From Apostichopus californicus (Eukaryota > Echinodermata > Holothuroidea > Aspidochirotida > Stichopodidae): a stretch of 20,073 nucleotides of DNA. The notes beneath the pieces are model-generated. The model searched no databases. It was not told the DNA's origin and saw only the letters and a list, made by a program, of their open reading frames with translations. Location: positions 1 to 20,073 of the forward strand of contig JAIPMN010063428.1 of the NCBI GenBank assembly GCA_020650975.1, read 5' to 3'. A program made the position numbers and the translations under genes. This document shows positions 7,633-19,300 of this stretch, one piece after another. Within the stretch, counting starts at the first letter, position 1. The number at the start of each line of letters is the position of its first letter.

Positions 7633-10034
7633 CTAACTGTGAATGTTTACCAATGACTATTTTTGTCAGTACCTTTTTAATTCTATTAACTCAACCAAAA
7701 CATGTGCATGGTTTACCGTTGCATGTCATACCTCCCCCCTCCCCTTTGAGAAATTTTTGATTACTTAAGGGTCCTTATAGATGCAATCTGGTGCTATATT
7801 TTGTAACTTGTAGTAAGTTTATGTTCAAGAATTTTCGGGCTTAGTCTGTCCGCCGATATTTATGTTTTTAATTGAGGCGGATAAAAAATTATACAAAAAA
7901 TGGAAATTAACCCTTTTGCTTTGATAATGTTTTTAAATAAGACCGTTGAAATTTTAAATTAAATTCATGCAGGGTTGTGGTGAAGTTAAGCACTAGCGGT
8001 TCACGCCGGGGCCTGTGTGATCTTGTTAGTGAGAAAACAACTGGTCATTGTGATGGTCGGTGAAAAGAAGTTTCACTGATGAACATAATACTTTTCGTCC
8101 TTTGTGTAAAAAAAGTTTTCGTTTGAGTATTTTCTTGAACACTATACATATCGCATCTGGGGGAGGGGGCAATGGGGGCACCGATTTGTCTTGGGAGGGC
8201 ACTTAATGTTGTGCCAAAAGTCACCCTTTTAAGTTTGTCACGTAACATCAGGATAAAAAAAACCCTCGAATATGCACCATTGACGATTAAAACTGCAGGG
8301 GCTTAATTCTCTCAACTACTGGTTTTGCGGGAGGAGGATAGTTTGTAGAGAAATGTGCCATATATATCCCGTTATATGCCACCTCCCCCCACCCCCCCCC
8401 CCCACCCCGCCTTACGTGGCTAGTCCACCGTCCTGTCGATATATAACTGCCAAATGGAAGTTGAGAAAGGAAAATCATTAAAAGGTCGATTCTGTGTCGT
8501 TTGCGGTACAAATGGACCATGAACCCTTTTATCGGCTGATATTACGTATGTTTTGTTTACTCGTGAGTTATATATTCTTTCTCTGGCAATCACAAGTCGA
8601 TTCTATCCTACTATCCTATGCTTTTATAGCACTTGTACGTGTCTTGTAAACATTGCGTATATTCTCTGAAGTCACGAGGGGATGATACATTGTACATGAA
8701 ATAAACGGAATAAGTTCTTTTGATTTACACGAGGTGAGTCTCCTATTTTCTTTTTCTCTTCATCTTCTTGTTATTTTCTTGTTCTATTTTGTATCATTTC
8801 CTTTTGTACTTTACTTCACTGTACATACCTAGTTTCATAATCACTTCTTGGTTTATCTTTCTGGGTCAAGTCCGATATCAAGATATCGTAATTTTTGGAT
8901 TATAAAACAGTGGTGTAGCAGAAGCCTTAGATAGTACGAGAGGCATGAAAGAACACTGGCAGGTTTTGAGGACCTTTCACAGACGACTTTTCTTTTTCAG
9001 TGGCCAATGGACGGGGTATTTAAACTTTTAACAAATTTAACATAAATATCGATAGTTTGATCTCACAAATTGTTGACAATTTCCTCTAAATCTGGACCTC
9101 TTTTTGTTGTAATTTTGACTTTTTTTCTCCGGGGGGGGGGGGGGTGGAGGGGGATATCCCGAATGTTTGATATCTATATAGTTCGACATTTCTTCTCAAA
9201 ATTTTGTTGAAATTTCAACGGATTAGGAGGCATACGACAATTAAAATTGATCATTTTATTGTTTGGCACTATTTTTGTTGTAATACAAAGGATCCATCAT
9301 AATAATCCGTCAAGACTGTGGAGTGCATGATTAGTGATCAGTGGAAAAAACATACTTTTGCCCCCATATTTACAAAGTAATGGGGTGGGGGTAGCAACTC
9401 CTCTGACCCACCTGTTCTTATACCCTTATATTGGTAAAAGTTGTAGCACGCGGATACTTGAACACTATATTATATGCTAAGTAATGAGGGTCGTGTCATT
9501 AAGTTACGTTATGTTTGAGTAAGGTGTTGTATGGTGAAGTTGTAGTGCATCTAGTATGCATATTTTACGGCACCCCGACACGGAGGGAGAGGGGGTTGGG
9601 TAGCCTTTGGCTTCGGTAAGTTTTAAGCCGGTGTCTATGGTGCAGTCGCATGGGACAACCTCAACATCACTTATCCTTTGCCTGAACCCTACCATCATTC
9701 CAAATCCCTGTGTCGGTGTTAAATAATATGCTGTAAATATCATATATTCCAACGCATTATTCTAGTTTTGGGGTGTTGGGTGGGGGGGGGTGGCGGGTAA
9801 TGGAGGGGGAATGTGTGATACCTTCAGGCCAGATAGGATTTCTCTGCGTTATGTTTGTTATGTTATGTTTTCTCGTTATTTTATGTCGCATGTTCGGCTG
9901 CATGGTCAAATTTAAGTCTAAGTAACTATGTAAAGAGTTTATAGAAGCTCGTCGGATCATAAATGTATTACTAACTAAAATCTTTACCATTCTATATTAA
10001 TGTCCAAGGAACTTAGACGACTATAGAATTCAAG

Positions 10035-10347
10035 ATGACGTGGAACTGGTTCTGTAAATTCGTTTGTATTGCTTCGGTCATATTCGGCATAACCGGTGAA
10101 CCAGATCCCGATATCTGTATTCCCGGTCCCGGATCAACAGATGGACCACCTCTCCCCGTGCTACCCGACAGATATAGGTTATTCGTAGAAGCAAACATCG
10201 CCAACCGGAATTATAGTACCGAGATAGAAGAGACGTATGACGGTCCCGGTAACCGCGGTTCATCGTTTTCTATTTCCAATTCGAAGTATATCTTCTCCAC
10301 TTACGATTATTACACTGGCCAAAGTATCAATGTTGACGCCATCACAA
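10035..10347 (+). CDS. Exon 1: signal peptide, linker, start of domain A
   Basis: Starts at ATGACG, the first ATG of the frame, directly before the hydrophobic signal sequence. It ends at ACAA/gtaagt in phase 1 after 104 codons. The frame reads into the intron for only 13 more codons. The sequon NYS at residue 59 lies in the first strand of domain A. Confidence 0.85.
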
Positions 10348-13300
10348 GTAAGTATAGGGTGTATATATATAAACAAAGAGGTGATTGAAATTAAGTTTCC
10401 TCAAATATGCTAACTTTTCAAATACTGGTCATTAAAACTTTCTAACTTTAACACGCTCTGTAAAGTTCCATATACTGTTCCTTTACTGAGGGTTTTTCAT
10501 TCTCAAAATTTATCCTCCTTAATGTCTGGAAGGGTCATGACCTCCGTATATGAAGGAATTGTTGAAAAGTTTTAGCAAATTGTAACAAGTTACCAAAGAT
10601 TTCAAGAAATACCGATGGAGGACTTTTGAGTTTTACGAAAATAGTCATGACATGGTACTAAGAGGACGGTTGCAAGTTTCTTCAAGAATAATATTATCTG
10701 CTTCCTATGAACCCCTAAATGAAAGATAAATTGATTTCTGTTTCATACTGAAAGTTCATCATGTTTGTGCACTTCCCTACAGCAGTATATTATTACTAGT
10801 TCACACATATCTTTGGAATATATTTTATAGACAGCCGCTATCATAATGCCGGGAAAGGAGGTGCAAGAGGGTAAAGGCCTCCCCTTCTATGGATCTCAAC
10901 ACCTTTTTCTATTGTTCAAATATAATTTGAAACAGTCGATTAACAAACCACTACCCGCCCGCCCGCCCGCCCGTCTGCCCCGCCCCCAGTTTTTCTACAT
11001 CTTGTATATACATTTAACTCACTGGCGAAGTGAACACCTGATTTGCCTTCACGTGTTTTCATTGGTCAATTTTATCGCTGAATAGGCCATAATCGTGTAA
11101 ATCACCAACAAAGTCAACCTCATTTTACCTTGTGATTTCGCGAATCCATTTAATCCAGTTCACCTTTGGACCATAGATTCCTCTGAATTATCAACAAGTT
11201 ATCCTTCGTTTTAAAACCGACAAGCGGTATGACGTAACATTTTCCTCATTAACCAATACAACCTTTAACGTTTTATTATGCTTTTCTACTTATTGCTCCT
11301 GTTTACTGCATGGTATAGCATGATATTTAGACCTTGGTGATAGAAGTTAAAAGTTTATGGTATGAAGTTGTGTATATCCTCTTTGAGTCGTCCCCCCCCC
11401 ACGTTACCCCCTACTCCCACCCACCGCATCTCGGCTATAGAATTAGCGTTACACTGTTAATGTGGGTGATCCGACTGACTTTCTCCATGAAGTATAATAT
11501 AAAGCACGGCAAGTTTAGGACATTCGTTTGTGTTTTATACATGTAATAATTTGTGCAAACCTCTTCACCTCCTTAGTCCACACTTCAGTTCAACCCCCAC
11601 CTCTTCTCATACACGGCCTCTCCCAGTCACCATTTCATTTTCTGTTCAACACACGTTATAGAACTGCTGCCAAACTTTCGATGGACAATATCGACGAAAA
11701 GACCCAGTTTAAGAGCATGCAATCGATCACATGATAAAATCAGATTTAAAAGAACTGCGTCAAATATTGTTATTATTACTCAAAACAAGATTGGAATTGG
11801 ATCAAACTAAGACATACCTTCTAGGTTTTATTCGCAAAAAAATTACTTAAATTGTGATTAAATACTGACAATTTGATCTTACAACAAAATGTTTGTTTTT
11901 CTCAGACGAGTGTTTCGTTTACAATATGAGTGATGTTCCCTTCAACCTGTATGGCTTCGTCAACATTAACGGCACGGGCCATATAGGGGGCGTCAAAGAC
12001 ATATTTACCTTCGGTTCACAGGTGAGTTTTTTTAAATTAAAAAACAAAACACCGACATGTTTGGTGAAACATTTAACACCTTCTTTAGGTAATTTGTCTT
12101 CATGTTTCTGTGCATATTTGGTTTATTTCAAAGTAACAGAACAGGGCTTATAGACCATGGGCCAAGTATTGAATATCTTTCTATTTCTTCATTTTCGTGA
12201 CCCACCTCTGGTAACTAACCCTTTTCTTGTTTGAGAGGAGATAAAAACTCATAGAATAAGAATTCATAACCCGGCAAAGCCAAAAGTTGCACACTAATTA
12301 GTATTCATAATTAAGGGAAATTAGGCATATCAACAGCGCCCTCAATAAATCATGTTCAAACGTATGGGGAAAAGGTAAATGACAACGGCAAATTTGTGAT
12401 ACTTTTTCTTGACAAACCTACAGGATATCTGCTCGTCCGCGTTCACATGCCAGATGGACGGAAATAGTCATCCTCTCTCAAAGATTCTACGCATTGCTTC
12501 ACTGCCTCTTTGAAGAGTGTTACGATTCTATGCAGAGAATCTTACTTCACCGAGAACCTTAGACTATATCTTACCTCACTAAATTGTCTAAATTTACCCT
12601 CTTAGTCAGGGATTCTAAAGTATTTTTTATTAACCAGGGCTTGAGAGAAATACTGATTGGAGCAAAGGGCCAGAGATAACCCCCAAAATCATCAATGCGC
12701 AGGGTAGGCCGTTACTAGGGGGCTCAAGCCTAAGACGTCACGGGTCCTAAAGAAAACTCCTTTACCAAATATCTTGGAATAATTAGGCGGTTCGATCTTC
12801 CATAAAATTGAGTTTTGGAAAATTCTTGCAATATTATCTGAGTCCCAAAAGTTAGAAGTAATATAATGATGTTACTGAATGAGGGAAATTATTTGCAAGT
12901 AAGTATATAATTATAGTGATGACGTCATCATTTTTTGTTTTTAGTTCGGCGAGACCTACATGGGAGAGGAAGTGATACGTGGTATTCAATGTGATCGATG
13001 GCAGAGTTGTATCTATAACGAACAGGGAGGAGATACATTCCTTCTGGATTATTACTTTTCAAAGCCGGGCTACAAAATGGCGAACGGAGCAGAACAGGTC
13101 CCTGTTAGGGCGACTTTAAATGGCTCAGGTGAGTGATCTGAATAGGGGTTGCAGAACCGAGGATGACACTGAGAAAGAAATATTGAAAAGTAAAATTATT
13201 CACAGCTTACAATATATTAACCACTCATCTCTCCACCATCCCTCAATAGATGAATCAGAATGTAATCACATCATTGTTGAAAGATATAGAATCACGTATG

Positions 13301-16300
13301 ATGCCCATTTTAGTATAAACAACGAAGAAGCGCCATTTCGTTTAGGAGATGTATCCATTGATTAAACCACGTCATGCACAGGGCTACGTGCAGAAAAGGG
13401 AGGGGAAAGGGAGGTGGGGTGGGGGGGGGGGTGGGGTGATTTGGTTGTTTTAGCGCCTACCTTGACAGTAAAACCAACGGTAAAATTTATGGGTAGGGAA
13501 GGTTGCTTAAACAAGCCCCTAGCCAGGAATTTTGAGTTGGGAGGGGGCACCAATAATTTAAGGACGGGCAGAATAGGCTACTCATGTCCTGTAAGTTGTG
13601 AACTTTTATACACATGGTGTCACAGGTGGGTTGGGGTTACATTCATCTGCACGTGGGACGGACGCGCCCCACCCCCTAGCAACGGGCTTGTGTCTAAACA
13701 TCATGTAAGCGAAGTATGATGAGAGAGAACAGTAAGCACATCTTTATAGTATGAAACATAATACAACTATAAATATGAAAGATACTAATATTATAATTAA
13801 CTGTAATAGATACAGCGTGCAGATATTACTTCGATTATTTGAAAAGTCTTCTAGATTTTCTTTATAAAGAATATACACTGATTGTTTTCACAGGTGGGTC
13901 CAATCGGCCCGGTTCCATTATACCAAAGAGATACTTTAATCACGTTTACGAATTCATCGGTGTGGACACGAAACCAATATTCACGGATAGAGAATTTGAG
14001 GTCAGAAGAGAGGAATGTTTTCTACAATACATCTGATAGATAGTTAGTTTCAGAAGAAGGAAAGACAAATACATTGACCAAACAAAAGGCTGAGGCGGCA
14101 CCTGATAATTTTCTATTGAAGGGTAACCTTTGGCAAAGTTGTCCACCTGTCGCTATAGATGTGTACCGTATATGTGTATCTGCAGTACGCTGTGCGATAA
14201 GTATGGTAGTCGTGTCCCTCTTCATGGGCTATGACTTTCCTTCATTGCTGATAGACGGAAGCACACGCGATATAGGGAGGTGGAATGTTGGGGGTGGGGA
14301 GCTTACCATCGAGAGCAACATCTTTTGAAAGAGGGCATAATTTCTAGATAGAAAGACATTCAAAGTAAGTTTGTTGCAAAGAATGATGACTTCCAAGTCG
14401 TGTGTGATATTGTAACTTTAATTTTGTGTCTCTATTGAGAGGCAGCAAGAAAAAAAAAGAAAAAAAAGGGGAGGGCTCAAATGTTTATAGGAGAAGCAAG
14501 AGTACTCTATTCTTTGACATAACGTATGCAATTAGATCTATACTTCTAAAGTGTAGCTCTCTCATCACCCCCTCCTCCCCCCTTCCATGTTTCTTTAATA
14601 TTTTCATTTAATTCATTTTTAACAGCCACCCATTGGAGTCGTCTGCGATGGCCGCGTCACTGATAAGGAAATAGATACTTCCTTTCCAGATGCCTTCAGT
14701 ATAAATGTGGAAGTAAATTTCCCAGAATACAACCGTACTTATAACCTCCGGGTAAGCTTTCATCACATAATATGCGATAAATATAAAGTGAAGCTGAACA
14801 GAACGCGAGTATATATAATAAAAAGGGGGGGGGGGTAACAGGGAGTGGTGGGTGATGGTTGGGGGATGAATACCGTATACATAGGAACACTTTGATAAAA
14901 CATCTTTAACCACATCCTGTTGCTTGTTTATCAATAAAGGAACCAAGAAAAACGGATGTTTTTTACCAGAATGGGATGCGAACTCTGCAGTAACCCCGGC
15001 ATTGGGATCCTTTTGCTCTATCAACTGAGCCATCCAGTCTCTAGTTGTAGCGACCGTTATATAGCCACTCCCCTCCGCCCTTTTCTTGTCTTCCTCATTT
15101 TGAAGAGAAGGTGGAGGTGGTGGTGGTGGGGTTAAGAAAAGGGGAGGGGGTATAGGATGCATGTTCATCGTCAGTGGGAGAACTTGTCTTCAACTTGATC
15201 TGTTCCTTGCCTCTCTTTCTCCATCACGGAGTTCGTATCAGTTGTTAGTGAATACATGGCATCCATCATGCATCATTAGGTATACACAATGTTTCATCTC
15301 GATTAATTCCTATACTAACAATAATTTGATCATTGCTAAGGTTAATCAACAGGCTAGTCTTGCAATGCATGTATATGGAGGGGTGGGCGTGGATTGGGAA
15401 ATTGGGGAAGCTATAGATGTGTTCGGGTTGTGTGTACAAGAAAGAGAGCTGAGAGGAACGGTTAATCATTGCCCTGTTCAGATAGGAGGGAGAATGTTAA
15501 TGTGGGGGGGGGGGACGTCTGGAAAATATTGTAATGATAAACGACGCATGCGCACATCTCAGATGATATGATAACTATAATACAATTCGGTGTATATATC
15601 CTTTTGCCACAACATCTCACATTTCATTCCCGACAGGAATACTACAATTATGCAGCTCAGATCATGGCATTTGAGTATCAACCTTGGGGTGCAGTAGGAG
15701 CTCCTGAAGACCCTATCCGAGAGGTTCATGATTATAATTTAGGTGAGGAGAAATGATAAATTGTGAGGGTGTATGTTGACACTGATTAATTTAAAGCTTC
15801 ATTTGACGAATAATTAGACTAATCAATATATGTAACAGTGCCATCTTTTTTATTTGTATGCCCATAATGCTGCCACAAACATTCGGTAACCACAGCAACG
15901 TTGTCTTCTCGGACATTCTCACACATAAATGGTGTTAGGATGTTATTATTCTACTCTCGTTATATGTTTAAGATGCTTGTAAAATTTGATTGTTTCTCTC
16001 TAAGTTTTGTTAATTGTTTGTTCCATTCTTCCATTAGATTACATACATACTTGGCGATTTTTCTTACAGCATAATATTAAATACTGGATTCCCCTTAAAG
16101 GCATAATCTCTGCCGCTTTATAATTTGAAGTTTATTTTTTTTAAATATCATATATAAATTACTACTTGAATTAGATAGGTGATCTCATTGAAAGCAGATG
16201 TTGAAATTAGATTGGTCCAAAAAATTCCATTCAACTAAACATTTGCATCCTATAAAAAAAAAACTGACATATAGATTAATAACGGTTTTCTTGAAACTAA

Positions 16301-19300
16301 ATTGACTTTAAATATCGCAATTCCCAAGGTTTTGGTATGTATAAATCTACATATTTTAAGCGTATTAATTTTCTTCCGCTTGTTTAGACCCTTTTCTGTA
16401 TTTTTGTTGAGTGAATTCATGTCCGTCTGTTTGTCTGTTTGTGTTTATAATATATTAGGGCTTAGCTACCAGATGAACCGACTAACTGACGAATGCACTA
16501 TAACGAATATCTCTAAGTTCTCCGGTGAAGCTGAAATCACCCCTGATGATCACGTGGCATTGAGATCATCGGCCTCACTTTTGTTTCTGGATGAAGTTTA
16601 TTGGGTTTGGCAAGGAGAGGTGAGTCACCAGGGGTGGCGGTAAAGGATTCAATCTGGGTGGAGGTGGGATGAAGAGCAGACACTTCGAAGGGCAGCAGAC
16701 ATTTTATTTTGGTTTGAGGGCGCAAGACCGCAAATATCAACTAAGAACGTCCCGAAAGCAAAAACGGACTTTCTGCAGTGAATTCTGTATCACAAATTCC
16801 GGCATCTGAATATTTGAATGAAGTGCCCTTTTTAAAAAAACGGCACATCTTAACAAAACTATTTTCCTTATTTTTCAGGCAAAGGCTACATGTTATTAGA
16901 ATTCTCTTAATTTCTTTAAAAAAAAAAAAAAAACAAGATGTCACTTTTAACAAATTGCACTTTTCATTACAAAAAATGGAAAAGGGGTACTTGTCATTAA
17001 CAAGGGGGAAATTATATTGTTGAAAAGGAGCACTTTGTTGATGAACGTAATGCGAGGTACTGGAATCAAGTCTGGCATGCTCTACGTTTGTTCTGTTCTC
17101 GAGCGAACGGAAAAACAGTTTCACAGCCTGACAAAGCATTTTCTACCATCTAAGTTCTCTCTGGAGAATAATAATGTCCAACCGAACAGATTTAATCTGC
17201 AATTGTGCAGGATTAACAACACCGTCTCACAATTCCTTTCGATTAGTTATTGATTTTGTGATCGATTTTTCTGTTTTTCTCTCATGTTAATTTGCACTCT
17301 TGATACTCTCGAAAGAAAAGCGTCGTTTGACGTCATAAATAGGGAGGGGAGGAGGGCGTAGATATTAATCAATAAACTATATTCATTTGGTTTCTGTCGT
17401 TACTTGAAGAGTGTTCTGCAGGGATTTTATTCTTTTGAAAGCGGAGAGTGGTTCAGATGTGATACATACGGACAAAGGAAGATAGGGGGTTTACAAAGAG
17501 GGAATCCTTTGGAAGATGGCCCTATACATCCTTGAAAGAATTATCACGCGACTATAATTGGTAGATTATTCTACAATATACTTTAATCCCGCAGGCAATA
17601 CCTGGAAAAGCAGGGATGGGGAGTGATGGTGGTGTAAAGGGTTAAGGAGACGACAGGCAATGTCTCCATCGCCAATACAAAAACAGAAGAGAGAAAACAA
17701 TGGAAGGTACAGGGCTAGACTGATCCTCTAAACACGGGACAATTACAATGAGACACTGGGAACAGATTATCATGACCCTACATTTCTCTCTTAACCTTAA
17801 AACTGATTGTTGGTTCTAATCGATTGAGATTATTAATAATTAAATCATGAGCAGAGAATCACACGGGAAATTTCGAGCAATTTTGGAAGAACAAAGAAAT
17901 GATTGGATAGAAACAGGATTCGAACTATATAGCGTCCTCAGCAATACAAGTCATGTATATACACATATATGTTTCCTGTGTGTACTGTTAACTGGACTAC
18001 CCAGTATAGTTAGTTGGTGGTGTTCTCTTCTAAATGAACCATTCCTTCACTGAAAGTGTCTATCAGAAGCCATTGTACCTTCCATATCGCCCAGCCTCGT
18101 GAAATGTTTTTTTTTTCAATCGAAAACAAAAAACATAAATATTCATAAGGGACAAGGAACGAATTTGTTTTATGGTTTTAATGAAATATGGGGTTTTGTG
18201 TATATATATAAGCGGATTATATACTAAAGAGACAACTGGCTGTGGAATAAGCAACACATTTTGAAGCTAGTGACTACAAGAAACACATAGGCTCTACGTG
18301 ATGTGCAAATATTGAATGTATATACAACTGAATGACTTTATATCAGGCGTTCATTATGGGTTACGTCACATGACCTTTCTGTAGAATCGTATATAAGATA
18401 ATTTGATGCACAATATCGCAGTCGAATATTATAACGTTCAAATTTTTCGCACGCCATACAATAATTTATATTCCTCTCTCAGGAAACAGTTCGAGGGATG
18501 AAAACAGAGGGTTGGATCGCCTTCCGACAAGACTATCCATCTTACCTCACTGATCAACCTGGCACAGAAGTCAACTCTACCTGGGAATATTTCTTTACAA
18601 GAGTGAGATTTGTACACCAGTTCCCTTTCATTTCACAAGGGGGGGGGGGGGGTGGGACAACTATGAATATATTTCAAAAGTAATAACATATAGATATTAA
18701 AAGCTTGTTTATATGTTATGTAACTGTTTGCCTCGTTTTTTCAACTATAGGGTAACTGGACAGCGGAGGCGAGCTATCACCATGGTGTAACCCATATACC
18801 AGTTATGCTACGATTGAAAATGAACATGAAGGTACTATAAAATTAACTTTTCAGGTCAATATTTACACAAATGCTGATAAACATGCTTAAACAGAGGAGA
18901 GAAGTAAAATGAAGAGAGGTGAGAGTGTGGGTTTAGGGTTTCCGATACGGGGGAGGGAGGGGGGGGGGACTTTTACCATGTGAATACCAACATGTGTCGT
19001 ATCACATAATTTTGGCTTCGAATAGCATCGTATACGTTGTCGGAAATTATCGTAATACTTCGGGGGAGTGTTGTTTTATATCACGTGGGTATCGTGAAAC
19101 ATTGTGACCCGTCGGGCATTGTCCTTTGTTTGTGTTAGCTGATATCACCTCACAGTGGTATTATTAATTCATATAGTAGCCCATAGGTTGTATTTCTGAA
19201 TTTTCTAAAAATATCTAAAATTGTCAATTTTCACAGTTTTGGAATTCAAATACGTTAGTTATAAAATTGGCAGATTTTTTTTACAGGAGAAAAAAATCAG

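Larger units (their letters stand above)
6385..10034. other. Gene-poor region between the two divergent genes
   Basis: No exon chain or conserved protein could be found on either strand. The open frames here are short and sit in low-complexity sequence (for example the Gly/Arg/Lys-rich and Pro-rich readings of 7079-7273). Contents seen are a polypurine block, poly(G)/poly(C) runs at 7591, 8392, 9131 and 9782, and transposon termini at 7618-7632 and perhaps 8908-8924. A first exon or promoter of the minus-strand gene may lie around 6600-6720, where two donors occur (cagac/gtaagt and ccacg/gtaagg), but no start codon supports it. Confidence 0.6.

Noticed and set aside
7984-8020. gaagttaagcact followed by cgccggggcc, reminiscent of 5S rRNA
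   Set aside because: Only about ten bases match what I recall of 5S rRNA internal sequence and the flanks do not; too short to call a gene or a 5S-derived SINE.
9993-10034. TATATTAA upstream of the start codon, or an acceptor ctatag at 10021-10026, as gene start
   Set aside because: The TATA-like site would leave a very short 5' UTR, and the acceptor lacks a pyrimidine tract. Neither can be preferred without transcript data.
12919-12928. Palindrome ATGACGTCAT just before exon 3, and TGACGTCA at 17328-17335
   Set aside because: These match a CRE site, but both are intronic, isolated and short enough to occur by chance.
14608-15168. Longest open frame of the window (186 codons, minus strand)
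   Set aside because: It runs across intron 5, exon 5 antisense, a poly(G) run and the tRNA-like SINE; its MAQLIEQKDPNAG-type stretch is simply the translated tRNA-like head. No conserved protein is visible.
17847-18053. Box B-like AGTTCGAATCC on the minus strand within intron 7
   Set aside because: No box A at the right distance, so a SINE or tRNA cannot be supported; the overlapping 68-codon frame shows no recognisable protein.
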